A stretch of DNA of 64,000 nucleotides from DYEP01 sp040755615 (GCA_040755615.1 JBFMAL010000005.1:1-64000), one strand, 5' to 3'; shown: positions 44,632 to 53,631, numbered from the stretch's first letter. The notes: generated by a model from the letters alone, not told the origin. Numbers and translations: made by a program.

Positions 44632-45593
44632 TCCATCGCCCCCAGGTCAAGCAGTAGGTTGTCCTCGGCGCAACTCGTAGGCACGCCGGATACGCCTTCG
44701 ACGTACGCCGCCATCTCCGCACGAATATCCCTGGGTCGCAGGCAGCATGCGTCAAGGTGGGTGATGATGCAGCGCCCGATACCGCTACCTTGGAGCATGT
44801 GGGCAAGTCCTACCGCAGTCAGGCACCGGTTGGCAAACATGCCGAAATAGCTGACGTTGGCTACCAGCACGTCAATACCGGAGAACGCGTGCTTGAGCTC
44901 CTCGCGGAAGCGCAGAACGCCCCTGAAGTCTTCCATCGAGTCCCAGGGTGTAACCTCCACCGCCCCGCGTGACGACATGTAAGCGAGAACGTAGCTGGTG
45001 TCGCTGGTATAACCTATGGAGAAGTCACCGTCTTGCACCACGAATCCGTAATTGTCATCGCCATGATATGCCCTGATGAAACGGATCTCTGCGCTGCCGA
45101 TCTTCTCGGGTTCGCCGCCGGAGGCTATGAGCCTTTCCGGCCCTCCGGAGTAACCCCAGGACGGAAGCTTCCCCTGGTGATACCGGGAAATGATACCTTC
45201 CTGAAAGACGGATGAAGGAGCTATGACCGCACCCTTCCTCTTTGACATAAGCCTGCACATGGCCTCGATGACAGGTCCGGCGTCGCCCGAGTGGTCGGTA
45301 TGCGCATGGGAAACGTACACGGCGTCCAGCGCCCCGAGGTCAATCCCCAGGCGGCAGGCGTGGACGAGCGCGCCTGGCCCCGGGTCGACATGCATAAAGA
45401 GGCTGTCGGTCTTCAATAGAAATCCGCCCGTCTGGCTTTGCTGGCTGATGAGGTTCACCGGGTTACCGCCGGTGCCCAAAAAAAGGAGCCACCGCCCGCC
45501 AGGAGGAGGCAAGGGCTCACTTTCCTTCCACCTTTGAATGTCCTGCTTCACCGTATCCCACGTGTATGTTGCCAGATCCCGGTGGCGGTCCAA
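44628..45593 (-). CDS. MBL-fold metallo-hydrolase
   Basis: A 321-residue metallo-beta-lactamase-fold hydrolase. After an unusual 30-residue start it has WLLFLGTGGNPVNL, LFMHVDPGPGALVHA, the metal motif VSHAHTDHSGD, FIRAYHGDDNYGFVV and SIGYTSDTSYV with later metal ligands, and a terminal TSCAEDNLLLDLG. It resembles RNase Z/UlaG-like members in broad layout but fits no named subfamily. First gene of the operon MBL, SpeE-like, DUF401, with 4-base overlaps throughout. Confidence 0.83.
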   Translation of the reverse strand: MDRHRDLATYTWDTVKQDIQRWKESEPLPPPGGRWLLFLGTGGNPVNLISQQSQTGGFLLKTDSLFMHVDPGPGALVHACRLGIDLGALDAVYVSHAHTDHSGDAGPVIEAMCRLMSKRKGAVIAPSSVFQEGIISRYHQGKLPSWGYSGGPERLIASGGEPEKIGSAEIRFIRAYHGDDNYGFVVQDGDFSIGYTSDTSYVLAYMSSRGAVEVTPWDSMEDFRGVLRFREELKHAFSGIDVLVANVSYFGMFANRCLTAVGLAHMLQGSGIGRCIITHLDACCLRPRDIRAEMAAYVEGVSGVPTSCAEDNLLLDLGAMD

Positions 45594-45651
45594 GCGGGCA
45601 TCCCCCCTCGTCTCCTACCCTATTCGGTTTCTTACGCGCGAATTCCTATCA

Positions 45652-46281
45652 TCAGTGCCCGCTATACCTCTCCTCTTTCCATGGATCGCCTTCCATATGA
45701 TACCCCCGCGACTCCCAAAATCCCGGTTCATTCTCCCGCATGAACTCGATCCCGTTCACCCATTTTGCGCTTTTCCAGAGATAGCGCTTTGGTACAACCA
45801 GCCTCACCGGCCACCCGTGCTCGGGGGTTAGTTCCCTGCCGTTCATGCGGGTGGCGAATATTACGTCGTCGTCGCACAGCACGGCCAGGGGTAGATTTGT
45901 GGTGTAGCCGTCAAGAGAGTAAATCATGCAGTAGTTCGCGTCGGGCAAGGGTTCGACCAGCGAAAACACAGTGTTAAACAGGACCCCCTCCCAGACGTCG
46001 CCAAGACTCGACCAGCCCGTGACGCAGTGGGTATCTGCGACCACCCGGGCTTGCGCAAGCGCCGAGAACTCGTCCCAGGTAAGCGTTATGTCCTGGGCGA
46101 CCTCGCCTGAGATCGTGAGATGCCACTCGCTCAGGTTTACCTTGGGAATACCGTCATAGTGGAGAACCGGATACCCCCTGACCACCTTCTGACCGGGAGG
46201 TATCCGGTTTCTACGTTCAGATATTTTCTTGCTGCGCAAAAGCTCGGACGGGGGAATGAGCCTCAAGTATAACACCTCCAC
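45652..46281 (-). CDS. Molybdopterin-dependent oxidoreductase (sulfite oxidase/MsrP fold)
   Basis: A 209-residue single-domain protein of the PF00174 fold. IPPGQKVVRGYPVLHYDGIPKV leads in, DTHCVTGWSSLGDVWEGV carries the cysteine that ligates molybdenum, and GWPVRLVVPKRYLWKSAKWVNGIEF closes the pterin site. No twin-arginine signal is seen, so it may be cytoplasmic, unlike MsrP; no haem partner gene is nearby. Substrate unknown. The frame overlaps the frameshifted MFS reading frame; if the MFS ends at 46318 as expected, the overlap disappears. Confidence 0.83.
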   Translation of the reverse strand: MEVLYLRLIPPSELLRSKKISERRNRIPPGQKVVRGYPVLHYDGIPKVNLSEWHLTISGEVAQDITLTWDEFSALAQARVVADTHCVTGWSSLGDVWEGVLFNTVFSLVEPLPDANYCMIYSLDGYTTNLPLAVLCDDDVIFATRMNGRELTPEHGWPVRLVVPKRYLWKSAKWVNGIEFMRENEPGFWESRGYHMEGDPWKEERYSGH

Positions 46282-47515
46282 GAGCTTCTGTACCCATTTT
46301 GTCCCCCGCGTATTCGGTCACTCCATGTCCCCCGTGATGACGGCACGCATCTCCCTGATAGACGTCCCGGTGAGCAAGAGCCCGATGACCATAAGGCCCG
46401 CCAGCGACGCCCATGCGGCAAAGTAGCCGCCTGTTCGATCCACAATGTACCCGAAACATGGAGGCGCCGATCGTAGTGCCAAGCCCTGCAACCAGTGCGA
46501 TTCTGTCGTGCGATACCATCTCTGATCTGATGACCAGCATCACACCCGGCCAGCCGAATGCCGATGCGCCGGTGATGACCGAAAGCAGTACCGCACCTGC
46601 CGGCCCCGCTCCTTCTGGCAGCACCGCGAGCACCAAAGAGAGCAGAATCGTCGATACCGCGATCAGCCCGAGTATTGCGCGTCGCAGGCCGCGGGCCCGG
46701 TCGGCCAACCTGCCCCAGCCGAGCCGCCCCAGCACTCCGCCGAGCTGAGACAGCGCAAGGCAAGACCCTGCCACCACCGGCTCCAGGGACATGGACTCGG
46801 TGAGGTAGAGTGTGAAATATGCGGCCACCGAGAACTGCGCGGCGAAGAACGCGCCTCCCGCGAGGCTGAGCAGCAGCATCTCCCTATCCAGCACCTCGGC
46901 GATCTGCCCCAGCCTGAGCGAGGATACGACCCGAGAAGGCAGTTCGCGGCCGGGGTAGAACAGGAAGAAGGTCGTCGCCACGATGCCGCCCAGCACCGCC
47001 CAGCCGTACAGCGCCGGCTTCCAACCGATGGTTAAAGCAGCAAGAGGCAGGAGGTAACTCGCACACGCCGCCCCCAAAGGGTGGCCCGTTTGCTTAATGC
47101 CCATGGCAGTGGCGCGATGCCTGGGGTCAAACCAGTCGATGACCGCTTTGGTTGTGGCGGGGTTTACCGACCCGAAGAACACCCCAGTCCAGCACATCGC
47201 AAAAAGCGCCTGGCTGTAGCTTCTTGCCAGCGAAAGCCCCACAAGACCCAGCGCAAGTCCAAAAAGCCCCGAGATCATCACTCTCTTCACCCCGTACCTG
47301 TCGATCAGCCACCCGAAAGGTACCGAAGAGATGATGTAACCGAAGAAAAACGCGGATGTCAGCGTACCAAGTTGGGCCCTTGAATAGCCGAATTCCTGAG
47401 AGAAAAAGGGCGCCAGCGGTCCCACGATCTGGCTGGAAAACCCCGCCATCACATGGGACAGCACCATCATGACGAGCCCATTGCCGAAGTGGACACGGAT
47501 TACACCTGCCTGCAT
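46217..47515 (-). CDS. MFS transporter with a C-terminal frameshift
   Basis: A 12-helix major facilitator protein; family signatures include GWLIDRYGVKRVMISGLFGLALG (loop 2-3) and ATAMGIKQTGHPLGAA. The frame is normal up to TTIGASMF at about 46455. The expected ending (GYIVDRTGGYFAAWASLAGL, then a stop at 46318-46320) continues in another frame. The literal frame instead runs to 46217 with a non-membrane tail. One extra or missing base explains this, either a real mutation or an assembly error. Start ATG 47515 follows GGGAGG; the longer frame from 47557 crosses a perfect hairpin. Substrate unknown, perhaps an anion. Confidence 0.78.
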   Translation of the reverse strand: MQAGVIRVHFGNGLVMMVLSHVMAGFSSQIVGPLAPFFSQEFGYSRAQLGTLTSAFFFGYIISSVPFGWLIDRYGVKRVMISGLFGLALGLVGLSLARSYSQALFAMCWTGVFFGSVNPATTKAVIDWFDPRHRATAMGIKQTGHPLGAACASYLLPLAALTIGWKPALYGWAVLGGIVATTFFLFYPGRELPSRVVSSLRLGQIAEVLDREMLLLSLAGGAFFAAQFSVAAYFTLYLTESMSLEPVVAGSCLALSQLGGVLGRLGWGRLADRARGLRRAILGLIAVSTILLSLVLAVLPEGAGPAGAVLLSVITGASAFGWPGVMLVIRSEMVSHDRIALVAGLGTTIGASMFRVHCGSNRRLLCRMGVAGGPYGHRALAHRDVYQGDACRHHGGHGVTEYAGDKMGTEARGGVILEAHSPVRAFAQQENI

Positions 47516-47523
47516 TAACTCAA

Positions 47524-47545
47524 GCCTCCCGCCGAAGCGGGAGGC
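47524..47545 (-). terminator. Perfect hairpin between small membrane gene and MFS gene
   Basis: GCCTCCCGC and GCGGGAGGC form a 9-bp stem with a CGAA-type tetraloop, directly before the MFS start. Its 3' arm supplies the GGGAGG ribosome-binding site, so the stem could also hide the MFS start and tune translation. Confidence 0.6.
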
Positions 47546-47557
47546 CAAATCGCTCAT

Positions 47558-47743
47558 TTACCGTTCTCTCTTGCGCCTCACCTGCATGTGCAGGAAAACA
47601 AGACTTATAGCAGTCATGCAAACGACCGCACCCAGTATGGCAAAATGCCAGGTGTTCAGGGGCTCTCCTGGCATCCTGGCAAGGAAGATCCCTGACAGCA
47701 CCAACAAGAGCCCGCCCGCCCAAGCGCAACCAAGCCACCTCAC
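47558..47743 (-). CDS. Small two-helix membrane protein
   Basis: A 61-residue protein with two hydrophobic segments (about 3-22 and 34-52) and a basic tail (QVRRKRER). Start GTG 47743 overlaps the AcuB-like stop by 4 bases, so it is probably translated with it. No family recognised; it may belong to the transporter that follows. Confidence 0.55.
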   Translation of the reverse strand: MRWLGCAWAGGLLLVLSGIFLARMPGEPLNTWHFAILGAVVCMTAISLVFLHMQVRRKRER

Positions 47744-48372
47744 GCCACGTGCAACACCTTAATGCCCCTGTCTTTTAGCGCCTGGATGAATTCTTCCACG
47801 CGCTCGCCCGAAAGTCTCCATACAGATTCGCCGAAACCGTCCAGCGGTGGCAGCGTGGATACGCTCAGAATGTTGACGGAGTGCTCCTCCGCCATCTTCG
47901 CGACGTGCGCCAGGCTTCCTGTCTTGTCTTCGAGCATCAACGTTACGCGTACCCCGCCTCGCCTGACCCCGGCCAGGTCCACGAAGGCATCAAAGATATC
48001 GGTCTCCGTGATGATGCCCACCAGCTTGTCCGATTCGACTACAGGGAGACCACCTATCCTTTTATCCCTCATAATAAGGGCTGCTTCCTCCACAGGCATA
48101 TCCGGCGTGACTGTCACCGGACGGCGGGCCATGATATCAGAGACAGTCGTCTTTGATATGAGGTAGTTCAACTCCCACACTGACAGCGACGTAGCCTCTG
48201 ATGGCGACGCCTTCAAAAGGTCCATCTGGGTGACCAGCCCCACTAAACGCCCGTTCTCACACACAGGAAGCCTTCTCACGTTGTGCTTCTTCAGCACGGC
48301 CAGCGCGTCAAGCACTGAGGTATGAGGCTCGATGCAAACAGGATCCTTGGTCATCCTCTCTTTTACCAACAT
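47740..48372 (-). CDS. AcuB-like CBS-pair protein with ACT domain
   Basis: A 210-residue protein with two CBS domains (VKERMTKDPVCIEPHTSVLDAL to about 60; VSDIMARRPVTVTPDMPVEEAALIM to about 135) and a C-terminal ACT-like region (VRVTLMLEDKTGSLAHVAKMAEEHSVNILSVST). This matches AcuB-type sensors that bind adenine nucleotides and influence acetoin or acetate metabolism. The target here is unknown. First gene of a unit with the small membrane protein and MFS transporter. Confidence 0.85.
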   Translation of the reverse strand: MLVKERMTKDPVCIEPHTSVLDALAVLKKHNVRRLPVCENGRLVGLVTQMDLLKASPSEATSLSVWELNYLISKTTVSDIMARRPVTVTPDMPVEEAALIMRDKRIGGLPVVESDKLVGIITETDIFDAFVDLAGVRRGGVRVTLMLEDKTGSLAHVAKMAEEHSVNILSVSTLPPLDGFGESVWRLSGERVEEFIQALKDRGIKVLHVA

Positions 48373-48561
48373 GATGCCTCACTCCTTCGATACCCTTTTT
48401 GAGAATATACCACGCAGTTTGCCAGATCTCCTCTGGGCCAAGACGCAGTGAGCACGTCAACAAGTCATGAAAGATACCAGCAATCCCCTAGGCGTTCACA
48501 GAAGGAAACGGCGCCGCTCTGCCCGAATTGTGCATATCTCTGCAGTAGAAGGAGGCTAGCG

Positions 48562-50238
48562 ATGAGAGCCGAGACCCGTACCGGGACATATCCCCTGCTG
48601 GTGCTGGCAGCCTTCCTGGCCCTGGCGTCAGTCATCAGCTGGCAGGCAACGTCCCCCAACATGAGCTTTGAGCCTTCGCCGGATACCAGGGTCCTCCTGG
48701 TAAACAACGTGATCGCCCAGGAGTCTGACCTCTTGTACGTGTCAGACCGGCCGGTCATCTCCATGGAGGCCGTAATTCGGTACCTGGACCCGTCCGCTCA
48801 CTGGGACGAACCCACGTCTACCGCGGTGTTCACAACGAAGGACCGGGTGGTGCATATGCCCACGGCTTCCCTGACCGCTTACGTCAATGAGAAACCCGTG
48901 GACCTTTCAGTACCCGTGAGCATCATCGATGGGAGGCCCTACGTGCCGCTGGATTTCCTTAAACAGCTGATCCACCTATCCGTGAGACTGGTGGGCGGCC
49001 GTGTGCTCGTGGTGGATAAACCCGGCACGCCTGTGCTTGAAGCCACATCGATCAGCACCTCATACGTAAGAAAGGAACCGTCTCAAAAGTCCCCGATAAG
49101 GGCATACCTCCCAGAAGGCACCAAACTCCGGGTTTTATCTGAAAGTCGCGGCTATTATCACGTGCTTGAGCCCCGTGGTAATTTGGGGTTTGTACCAAAG
49201 CAGGATCTGGAGATGAGCGGTATGTACACGGTGGAGGAGTCGCCCAAAGCTGCACTCAGAGCCTGGTCGCCCCTTGGTGATAAGGTGGTGCTCGTATGGG
49301 AGCACGTGGTATCAAAGAACCCCGATACCTCAAGAATAGCCGATATGGGGGCGGTGAATGTCGTATCGCCCACGTGGTTTAGTATATCTGACGCAACCGG
49401 TACCGTAGTCTCCAGGGCGGACCTCTCTTACGTCCAATGGGCAAAAAGCCGTGGCTACCGCGTATGGGGCCTGGTGGAGAACGGGTTTGACCCAGAACGT
49501 ACCCGGGCTGTACTGCGCAACCTGCCCGTGCGGCAGCACGTGATCCGACAGCTGTTGATCTATGCTGAGCTGTTCCAGCTGGACGGAATAAACCTTGATT
49601 TTGAGAACATGTACATGGAAGATAGGGACTATTATACACAATTCGTGAGAGAGCTCGTGCCGCTTGCAAAGGAGGCCGGGCTGGTTGTATCGGTGGACGT
49701 AACCTTTAAGTCTAACAGCCCCACGTGGTCGTTGTGTTATGACAGGGCGGCACTGGCACAGGTTGCCGACTATATCATTGTAATGGGGTATGACCAGTAC
49801 AGCGGGAGCGGTGGCCGGTCCGGCCCGGTGAGTTCGCTGAACTGGGTGCGCGCGGGGCTCAGGGTCATGCTGGCAGAGGTCCCCGCGGAAAAACTCATCC
49901 TGGGAATCCCATTTTATACCCGGCTCTGGAAGGAAGATGGCCAAGGCGGAAAGGCCACCTCTAAGGCGCTCGGTATGCGACAGGTGCAGGAACTCCTGAG
50001 CGCTAAGTCACTATCCCCGGTACCGGACGCATCCGGGCTGAAGTATGTGGAATACGTGGAAAACGGTGACAGGTACCGGCTCTGGATCGAAGATAGTGAC
50101 TCTGTGCAGGCGCGCACCCACATGGTGTGGGAATACGGGCTTGCCGGCATTGCCGCGTGGCGCAGAGGTTTCGAAACGCCAGAGATCTGGGACGTGATCG
50201 AGCGTACCCTGGACAGGGACAGAAAGTCCGGGCGGTAG
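48562..50238 (+). CDS. Exported GH18-domain protein with SH3 and copper-amine-oxidase-N-like domains
   Basis: About 558 residues. A signal/anchor helix (YPLLVLAAFLALASVISW), a CuAmOx_N-like segment (VISMEAVIRYLDP to about 155), an SH3-type domain (SYVRKEPSQKSPIRAYLPEG, about 165-220) and a GH18 catalytic domain with DGINLDFENM (the acidic DxxxDxE triad), YIIVMGYDQYSG and ILGIPFYTRLW. Firmicute proteins of this kind (YdhD/SleL relatives) cleave spore cortex or cell-wall glycan. Start ATG 48562 follows AGAAGGAGG; the frame upstream to 48448 is not needed. Confidence 0.85.
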   Translation: MRAETRTGTYPLLVLAAFLALASVISWQATSPNMSFEPSPDTRVLLVNNVIAQESDLLYVSDRPVISMEAVIRYLDPSAHWDEPTSTAVFTTKDRVVHMPTASLTAYVNEKPVDLSVPVSIIDGRPYVPLDFLKQLIHLSVRLVGGRVLVVDKPGTPVLEATSISTSYVRKEPSQKSPIRAYLPEGTKLRVLSESRGYYHVLEPRGNLGFVPKQDLEMSGMYTVEESPKAALRAWSPLGDKVVLVWEHVVSKNPDTSRIADMGAVNVVSPTWFSISDATGTVVSRADLSYVQWAKSRGYRVWGLVENGFDPERTRAVLRNLPVRQHVIRQLLIYAELFQLDGINLDFENMYMEDRDYYTQFVRELVPLAKEAGLVVSVDVTFKSNSPTWSLCYDRAALAQVADYIIVMGYDQYSGSGGRSGPVSSLNWVRAGLRVMLAEVPAEKLILGIPFYTRLWKEDGQGGKATSKALGMRQVQELLSAKSLSPVPDASGLKYVEYVENGDRYRLWIEDSDSVQARTHMVWEYGLAGIAAWRRGFETPEIWDVIERTLDRDRKSGR

Positions 50239-50297
50239 AGGAACCTCGGAGTTGACAGAGAAAAAATGTAGCATCCTGTACTCCGAGGTGGTTTCGC

Positions 50298-51527
50298 TTG
50301 GGCAAGGAAGTGCTGGTGGTCGGGGCAGGTCCTGCAGGCATGACAGCAGCATGGAGCGCGGCATGCCACGGTGCGGAAGTGTTGCTGCTTGAGGCCGGCA
50401 CGCGTCCTGGTCGCAAGCTTGAACTTACCGGCAACGGCCGGTGTAACCTGACCAACTTGGACGCGTTCAACTACGAGTCCCCGGGCTACAGGCGCAACGG
50501 CAGATTTCTAATACCTGCCCTTTCCGCATTCGGCCCAGAATCAGTGATCCATCTGCTTGAATCCAACGGCGTACCGGTATCGGTGGAAGACTCTGGCCGG
50601 GTCTATCCCGAGAGCCAGCGCGCTGCGGACGTAGTGACGGCGCTCTTGCGCGCGTTGCAGTCCAGAGGAGTGGATGTGCACCTTGAGGAGAGCGTCAAGG
50701 CGGTGTCGCCGGAAGGTCAGGTAATCACCACGAGCCGCACATATCGGCCAGACTCCGTCATACTGGCGACAGGAGGCCTCAGCTACCCGCAGACAGGCTC
50801 AACCGGCAGAGGCCTTCACATTGCGAGAAGCCTAGGCCACAGCATAGAACCGGTTTACCCCTCTATCGTGCCTGTCATAGTCAGCGAACGCTGGGTTAAA
50901 GAGCTTGCCGGAGTCACGCTGCCCGATGTTGCCGTGCGTCTTCTCAGGGAAGACGGAAAGACCCTGGCCCGGTGGCGCGGGGGGCTTTTGTTTACACACA
51001 ACGGGCTGTCCGGGCCCGCAGTGCTCGAGATCGGGGAAGACGCCGCCCGCGCGCTGTATGAAGGGAACTCACCTTCCCTGTGTGTAAACCCCTTTCCCGA
51101 GTACACGCCGGCCGAGTTCAGGCAGCACGTCTTGGGAGCACTGAAACGGGCCGGGCGGCGGAAAGTGCGTCACGCGCTGTCGGCATTTCTTCCCAGGGCA
51201 CTCGTGGAACATCTACTTTCCGCAGAAGGTATACCCCTTGATGTTACGTGCGCCCAGCTCAGCCGGCAGTACCGCGAGGCGATACTTCCGGCATTGTACA
51301 CTATACGTTTTCACGTCATTGGAACGCTGGGAATCCGGTCAGCCACGGTAACCTCAGGCGGCGTAAGCGTGAAAGAAGTGGATCCGAGGACCTGCCGCTC
51401 AAAGCTGGCACCATTTCTGTACTTCGCCGGTGAAATCCTGGACATCACAGGGCGCAGCGGTGGATACAACCTCCAGGCCGCGTTCTCCACCGGCTATCTC
51501 GCCGGGCTCTCTGCCGCCCGGCCGTAA
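50298..51527 (+). CDS. HI0933-family flavoprotein (NAD(P)/FAD-dependent oxidoreductase)
   Basis: A 409-residue flavoprotein of the HI0933/YhiN class. Start: EVLVVGAGPAGMTAAWSAA (FAD dinucleotide motif), GRKLELTGNGRCNLTN (family signature), VILATGGLSYPQTGSTGRG, LFTHNGLSGPAVLEI and FLYFAGEILDITGRSGGYNLQAAFSTGYLAG at the C-terminus. The function in bacteria is not well known. Start TTG 50298, with GAGGTGG about 8 bases before. Probably monocistronic; terminator at 51643-51665. Confidence 0.88.
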   Translation: MGKEVLVVGAGPAGMTAAWSAACHGAEVLLLEAGTRPGRKLELTGNGRCNLTNLDAFNYESPGYRRNGRFLIPALSAFGPESVIHLLESNGVPVSVEDSGRVYPESQRAADVVTALLRALQSRGVDVHLEESVKAVSPEGQVITTSRTYRPDSVILATGGLSYPQTGSTGRGLHIARSLGHSIEPVYPSIVPVIVSERWVKELAGVTLPDVAVRLLREDGKTLARWRGGLLFTHNGLSGPAVLEIGEDAARALYEGNSPSLCVNPFPEYTPAEFRQHVLGALKRAGRRKVRHALSAFLPRALVEHLLSAEGIPLDVTCAQLSRQYREAILPALYTIRFHVIGTLGIRSATVTSGGVSVKEVDPRTCRSKLAPFLYFAGEILDITGRSGGYNLQAAFSTGYLAGLSAARP

Positions 51528-51642
51528 CTGCCTTTGTTACCCTCGTTATTCACCAATGACTCGGTGTTGCGTATGATGTATCGCAGGCACTGCCTGCAGT
51601 GTTACGGTCCCTCACTTCCCCAACCCTACTAACCCTTCTGTA

Positions 51643-51665
51643 ACGGGCGGGAAATCCCCTCCCGT
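51643..51665 (+). terminator. Terminator after the flavoprotein gene
   Basis: ACGGG (51643-51647) pairs with CCCGT (51661-51665), extended by inner GGG/CCC pairs, and CCTTTTATT follows. Confidence 0.6.
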
Positions 51666-51753
51666 CCTTTTATTCATTGGCCGCGCCTGCATACTCATCT
51701 CCGTTTTTCCACATGCTACAGGAAAGAAATAGAACAAATTGGAGGTGCAGCCG

Positions 51754-52827
51754 TTGAAGAGGCTCATTATCCTGACCACACTGGTTTTGTTAATTGCAGG
51801 TGGCTGCATAACCGCACCAAAGCAGGACCCGGGATCTCCCGGCCCTGCGCAGATAGGCGCCTCCTACTCGGGATCTGAACTCTGCAGGTTCTGTCACCCC
51901 ACACAGCATAGGGGCTGGGCCCAATCCGGTCACGCCAGAATGGTCGTTGATGCCAAGCGGTTCCCCGAAGCGGTTATTTGTGACTTCTCGCTGCCGGGTA
52001 ACCCCTTCGAAGTGGCCACACAATTCGGACCCGATGACGTCATACTTACTATCGGTGGAAAGTGGAAGCAGCGCTACGTCGTACACGACCCCGAGGCGCG
52101 GGCGTGGAGGCTCCTCCCGGCCGAGTGGATCACAGCTACTAGTTCATGGCGCCCGTACAACGCCGACAAGTGGAATGAGCGGGATTACGGAAACCTGTGT
52201 ACCGGCTGCCACAACACGGGGTACGAACCTAAGGTTCACGCTTTCGTCGAAGGCGGCATCGGTTGTGAAGCTTGTCACGGGCCCGGTTCAGCTCATATCG
52301 CTTCACGGAATGCGGCAGACGTGATAAACCCGAAGAACCTTGAATCGGAGCGCGCCATCGAGGTATGCGCCCAGTGCCACATAAGAGGCAAGAACGTGGA
52401 CGGCAAACGCGAGGACGCCCTGGGATACGTTCCGGGGGAAAAGCTTCTTGACCACTACCAACCTCTTGAGCCCAAAATCGGCGAAGAGACCGATGCCTTC
52501 TTCGCGGACGGCGCCTCGAAAAAACACCACCAGCAATACCAGGACTACATCCAGAGCACTCACTGGACGAAACAGAAAATGACATGTACCCGCTGCCATG
52601 CGCCCCATGCACCGACGCTGCTTGTGGCGCAGGGAAACGAAGTGTGCACCGGCTGCCATAAGGCTCAGGCAGATATCCAGGCACACACGGGTCAGACCGT
52701 TGTAACTGATTGCGTCACATGCCACATGCCCAAGCGGGCGACCAGCGCAACCGAGATGGATATAAGGAGTCATACCTTTAAGCTGAACCAGCCCGGACCA
52801 GCGCCCAAGCCACCCTATGGCGAATAA
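51754..52827 (+). CDS. Seven-haem c-type cytochrome lipoprotein
   Basis: About 357 residues with a lipoprotein signal (LIILTTLVLLIAGGC) and seven CxxCH haem sites: CRFCH, CTGCH, CEACH, CAQCH, CTRCH, CTGCH and CVTCH. The last part (RCHAPHAPTLLV to CVTCHMPKRATS) resembles the pentahaem NrfA/octahaem superfamily spacing, but the CxxCK active-site haem is absent, so it is more likely an electron carrier. It should sit outside the membrane, anchored by lipid. Start TTG 51754 with GGAGGTG 7 bases upstream. No membrane quinol partner gene is adjacent. Confidence 0.88.
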   Translation: MKRLIILTTLVLLIAGGCITAPKQDPGSPGPAQIGASYSGSELCRFCHPTQHRGWAQSGHARMVVDAKRFPEAVICDFSLPGNPFEVATQFGPDDVILTIGGKWKQRYVVHDPEARAWRLLPAEWITATSSWRPYNADKWNERDYGNLCTGCHNTGYEPKVHAFVEGGIGCEACHGPGSAHIASRNAADVINPKNLESERAIEVCAQCHIRGKNVDGKREDALGYVPGEKLLDHYQPLEPKIGEETDAFFADGASKKHHQQYQDYIQSTHWTKQKMTCTRCHAPHAPTLLVAQGNEVCTGCHKAQADIQAHTGQTVVTDCVTCHMPKRATSATEMDIRSHTFKLNQPGPAPKPPYGE

Positions 52828-52910
52828 GGCGAACGGCCTGGATATCCGGGCACCTCTTTGGAGATGAATAAGGATGTTCGAAAACTAAGAGGCCAAAAGG
52901 AGGGAAGTGA

Positions 52911-53132
52911 ATGGACCGGCTCACAGAGCGCGAGTGCCTGGAGTTAAGCGATCACATCGGCCAGCACCAAGTAATCCTCGAAAAACTGGGGCATTACATC
53001 AACGAATGTGACGACCAGGAAGTGAGGCAGGCACTGCAAAGGCACCAGAACATCTACAACAGCCAGCTGCAGCGGCTGACAGCCGTCGTGAGGAACGTGG
53101 ACGTGCCGCATCAAGGGTACAGAACTCAGTAA
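52911..53132 (+). CDS. CotF-like small spore coat protein
   Basis: A 73-residue helical protein (TERECLELSDHIGQHQVILEK) that resembles the N-terminal part of CotF-family proteins. Start ATG 52911 is preceded by AGGAGGG. It lies 16 bases before a second CotF-type gene, suggesting an operon for a coat or spore-envelope component. Short, so family assignment is moderate. Confidence 0.7.
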   Translation: MDRLTERECLELSDHIGQHQVILEKLGHYINECDDQEVRQALQRHQNIYNSQLQRLTAVVRNVDVPHQGYRTQ

Positions 53133-53148
53133 GGAAGGAGTGGTAAAC

Positions 53149-53592
53149 TTGTTCCACCAGGGAGGCAGACTGTCCGCCAGGAGCATTGCGCTGGATTGCC
53201 TCAGCCAGTGCAAGGCGTTGGCGGTATCACACATCAAGTCATCGACCGAGTGTTCTCACCCAGAGTTGCGTCGCACCTTCATGGATATGGCCAGACAGGA
53301 CATGGAAATGGGTGAGGAGCTGTTCCACATCGCCAGCAGGAAAGGCTGGTACCAGACGATACCCGCTAACCAGAACACCATCTCGCACGTATCCTCTATG
53401 GCCAGCCAGGCTCAGGGGTTCGCCGGTCGACCGCCGTTCGTCGGTCCGGAGCATGTAGGCGCGGGCACGCCGGGATGGGCGCCCACCGGCTTTACCGGGC
53501 CCACGTACCCAGTCGGCGGAGGTCGCAGTCCGTACCACTATGAAGTAGGCCAGGAATTCGATAGGAACGAAAGGAACAGGGAAAACAGGTAA
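53149..53592 (+). CDS. CotF-family spore coat protein
   Basis: A 147-residue protein with the CotF ferritin-like helical region (IALDCLSQCKALAVSHIKSS and LRRTFMDMARQDMEMGEELF, then ASRKGWYQTIPANQNTI) and a glycine/proline-rich tail (VGAGTPGWAPTGFTGPTYP). Start TTG 53149 is preferred because GGAAGGAG lies 9 bases upstream; GTG 53140 is placed directly against it. Probably deposited on the spore in late sporulation. Confidence 0.82.
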   Translation: MFHQGGRLSARSIALDCLSQCKALAVSHIKSSTECSHPELRRTFMDMARQDMEMGEELFHIASRKGWYQTIPANQNTISHVSSMASQAQGFAGRPPFVGPEHVGAGTPGWAPTGFTGPTYPVGGGRSPYHYEVGQEFDRNERNRENR

Positions 53593-53606
53593 TACCTGTA
53601 GGGGGG

Positions 53607-53631
53607 AAAGGGCGGTGAAGCGCCGCCCTTT
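53607..53631 (+). terminator. Terminator after the CotF-like operon
   Basis: AAAGGGCGG (53607-53615) pairs with CCGCCCTTT (53623-53631), loop of 7; GTCCCTT follows. Confidence 0.7.
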
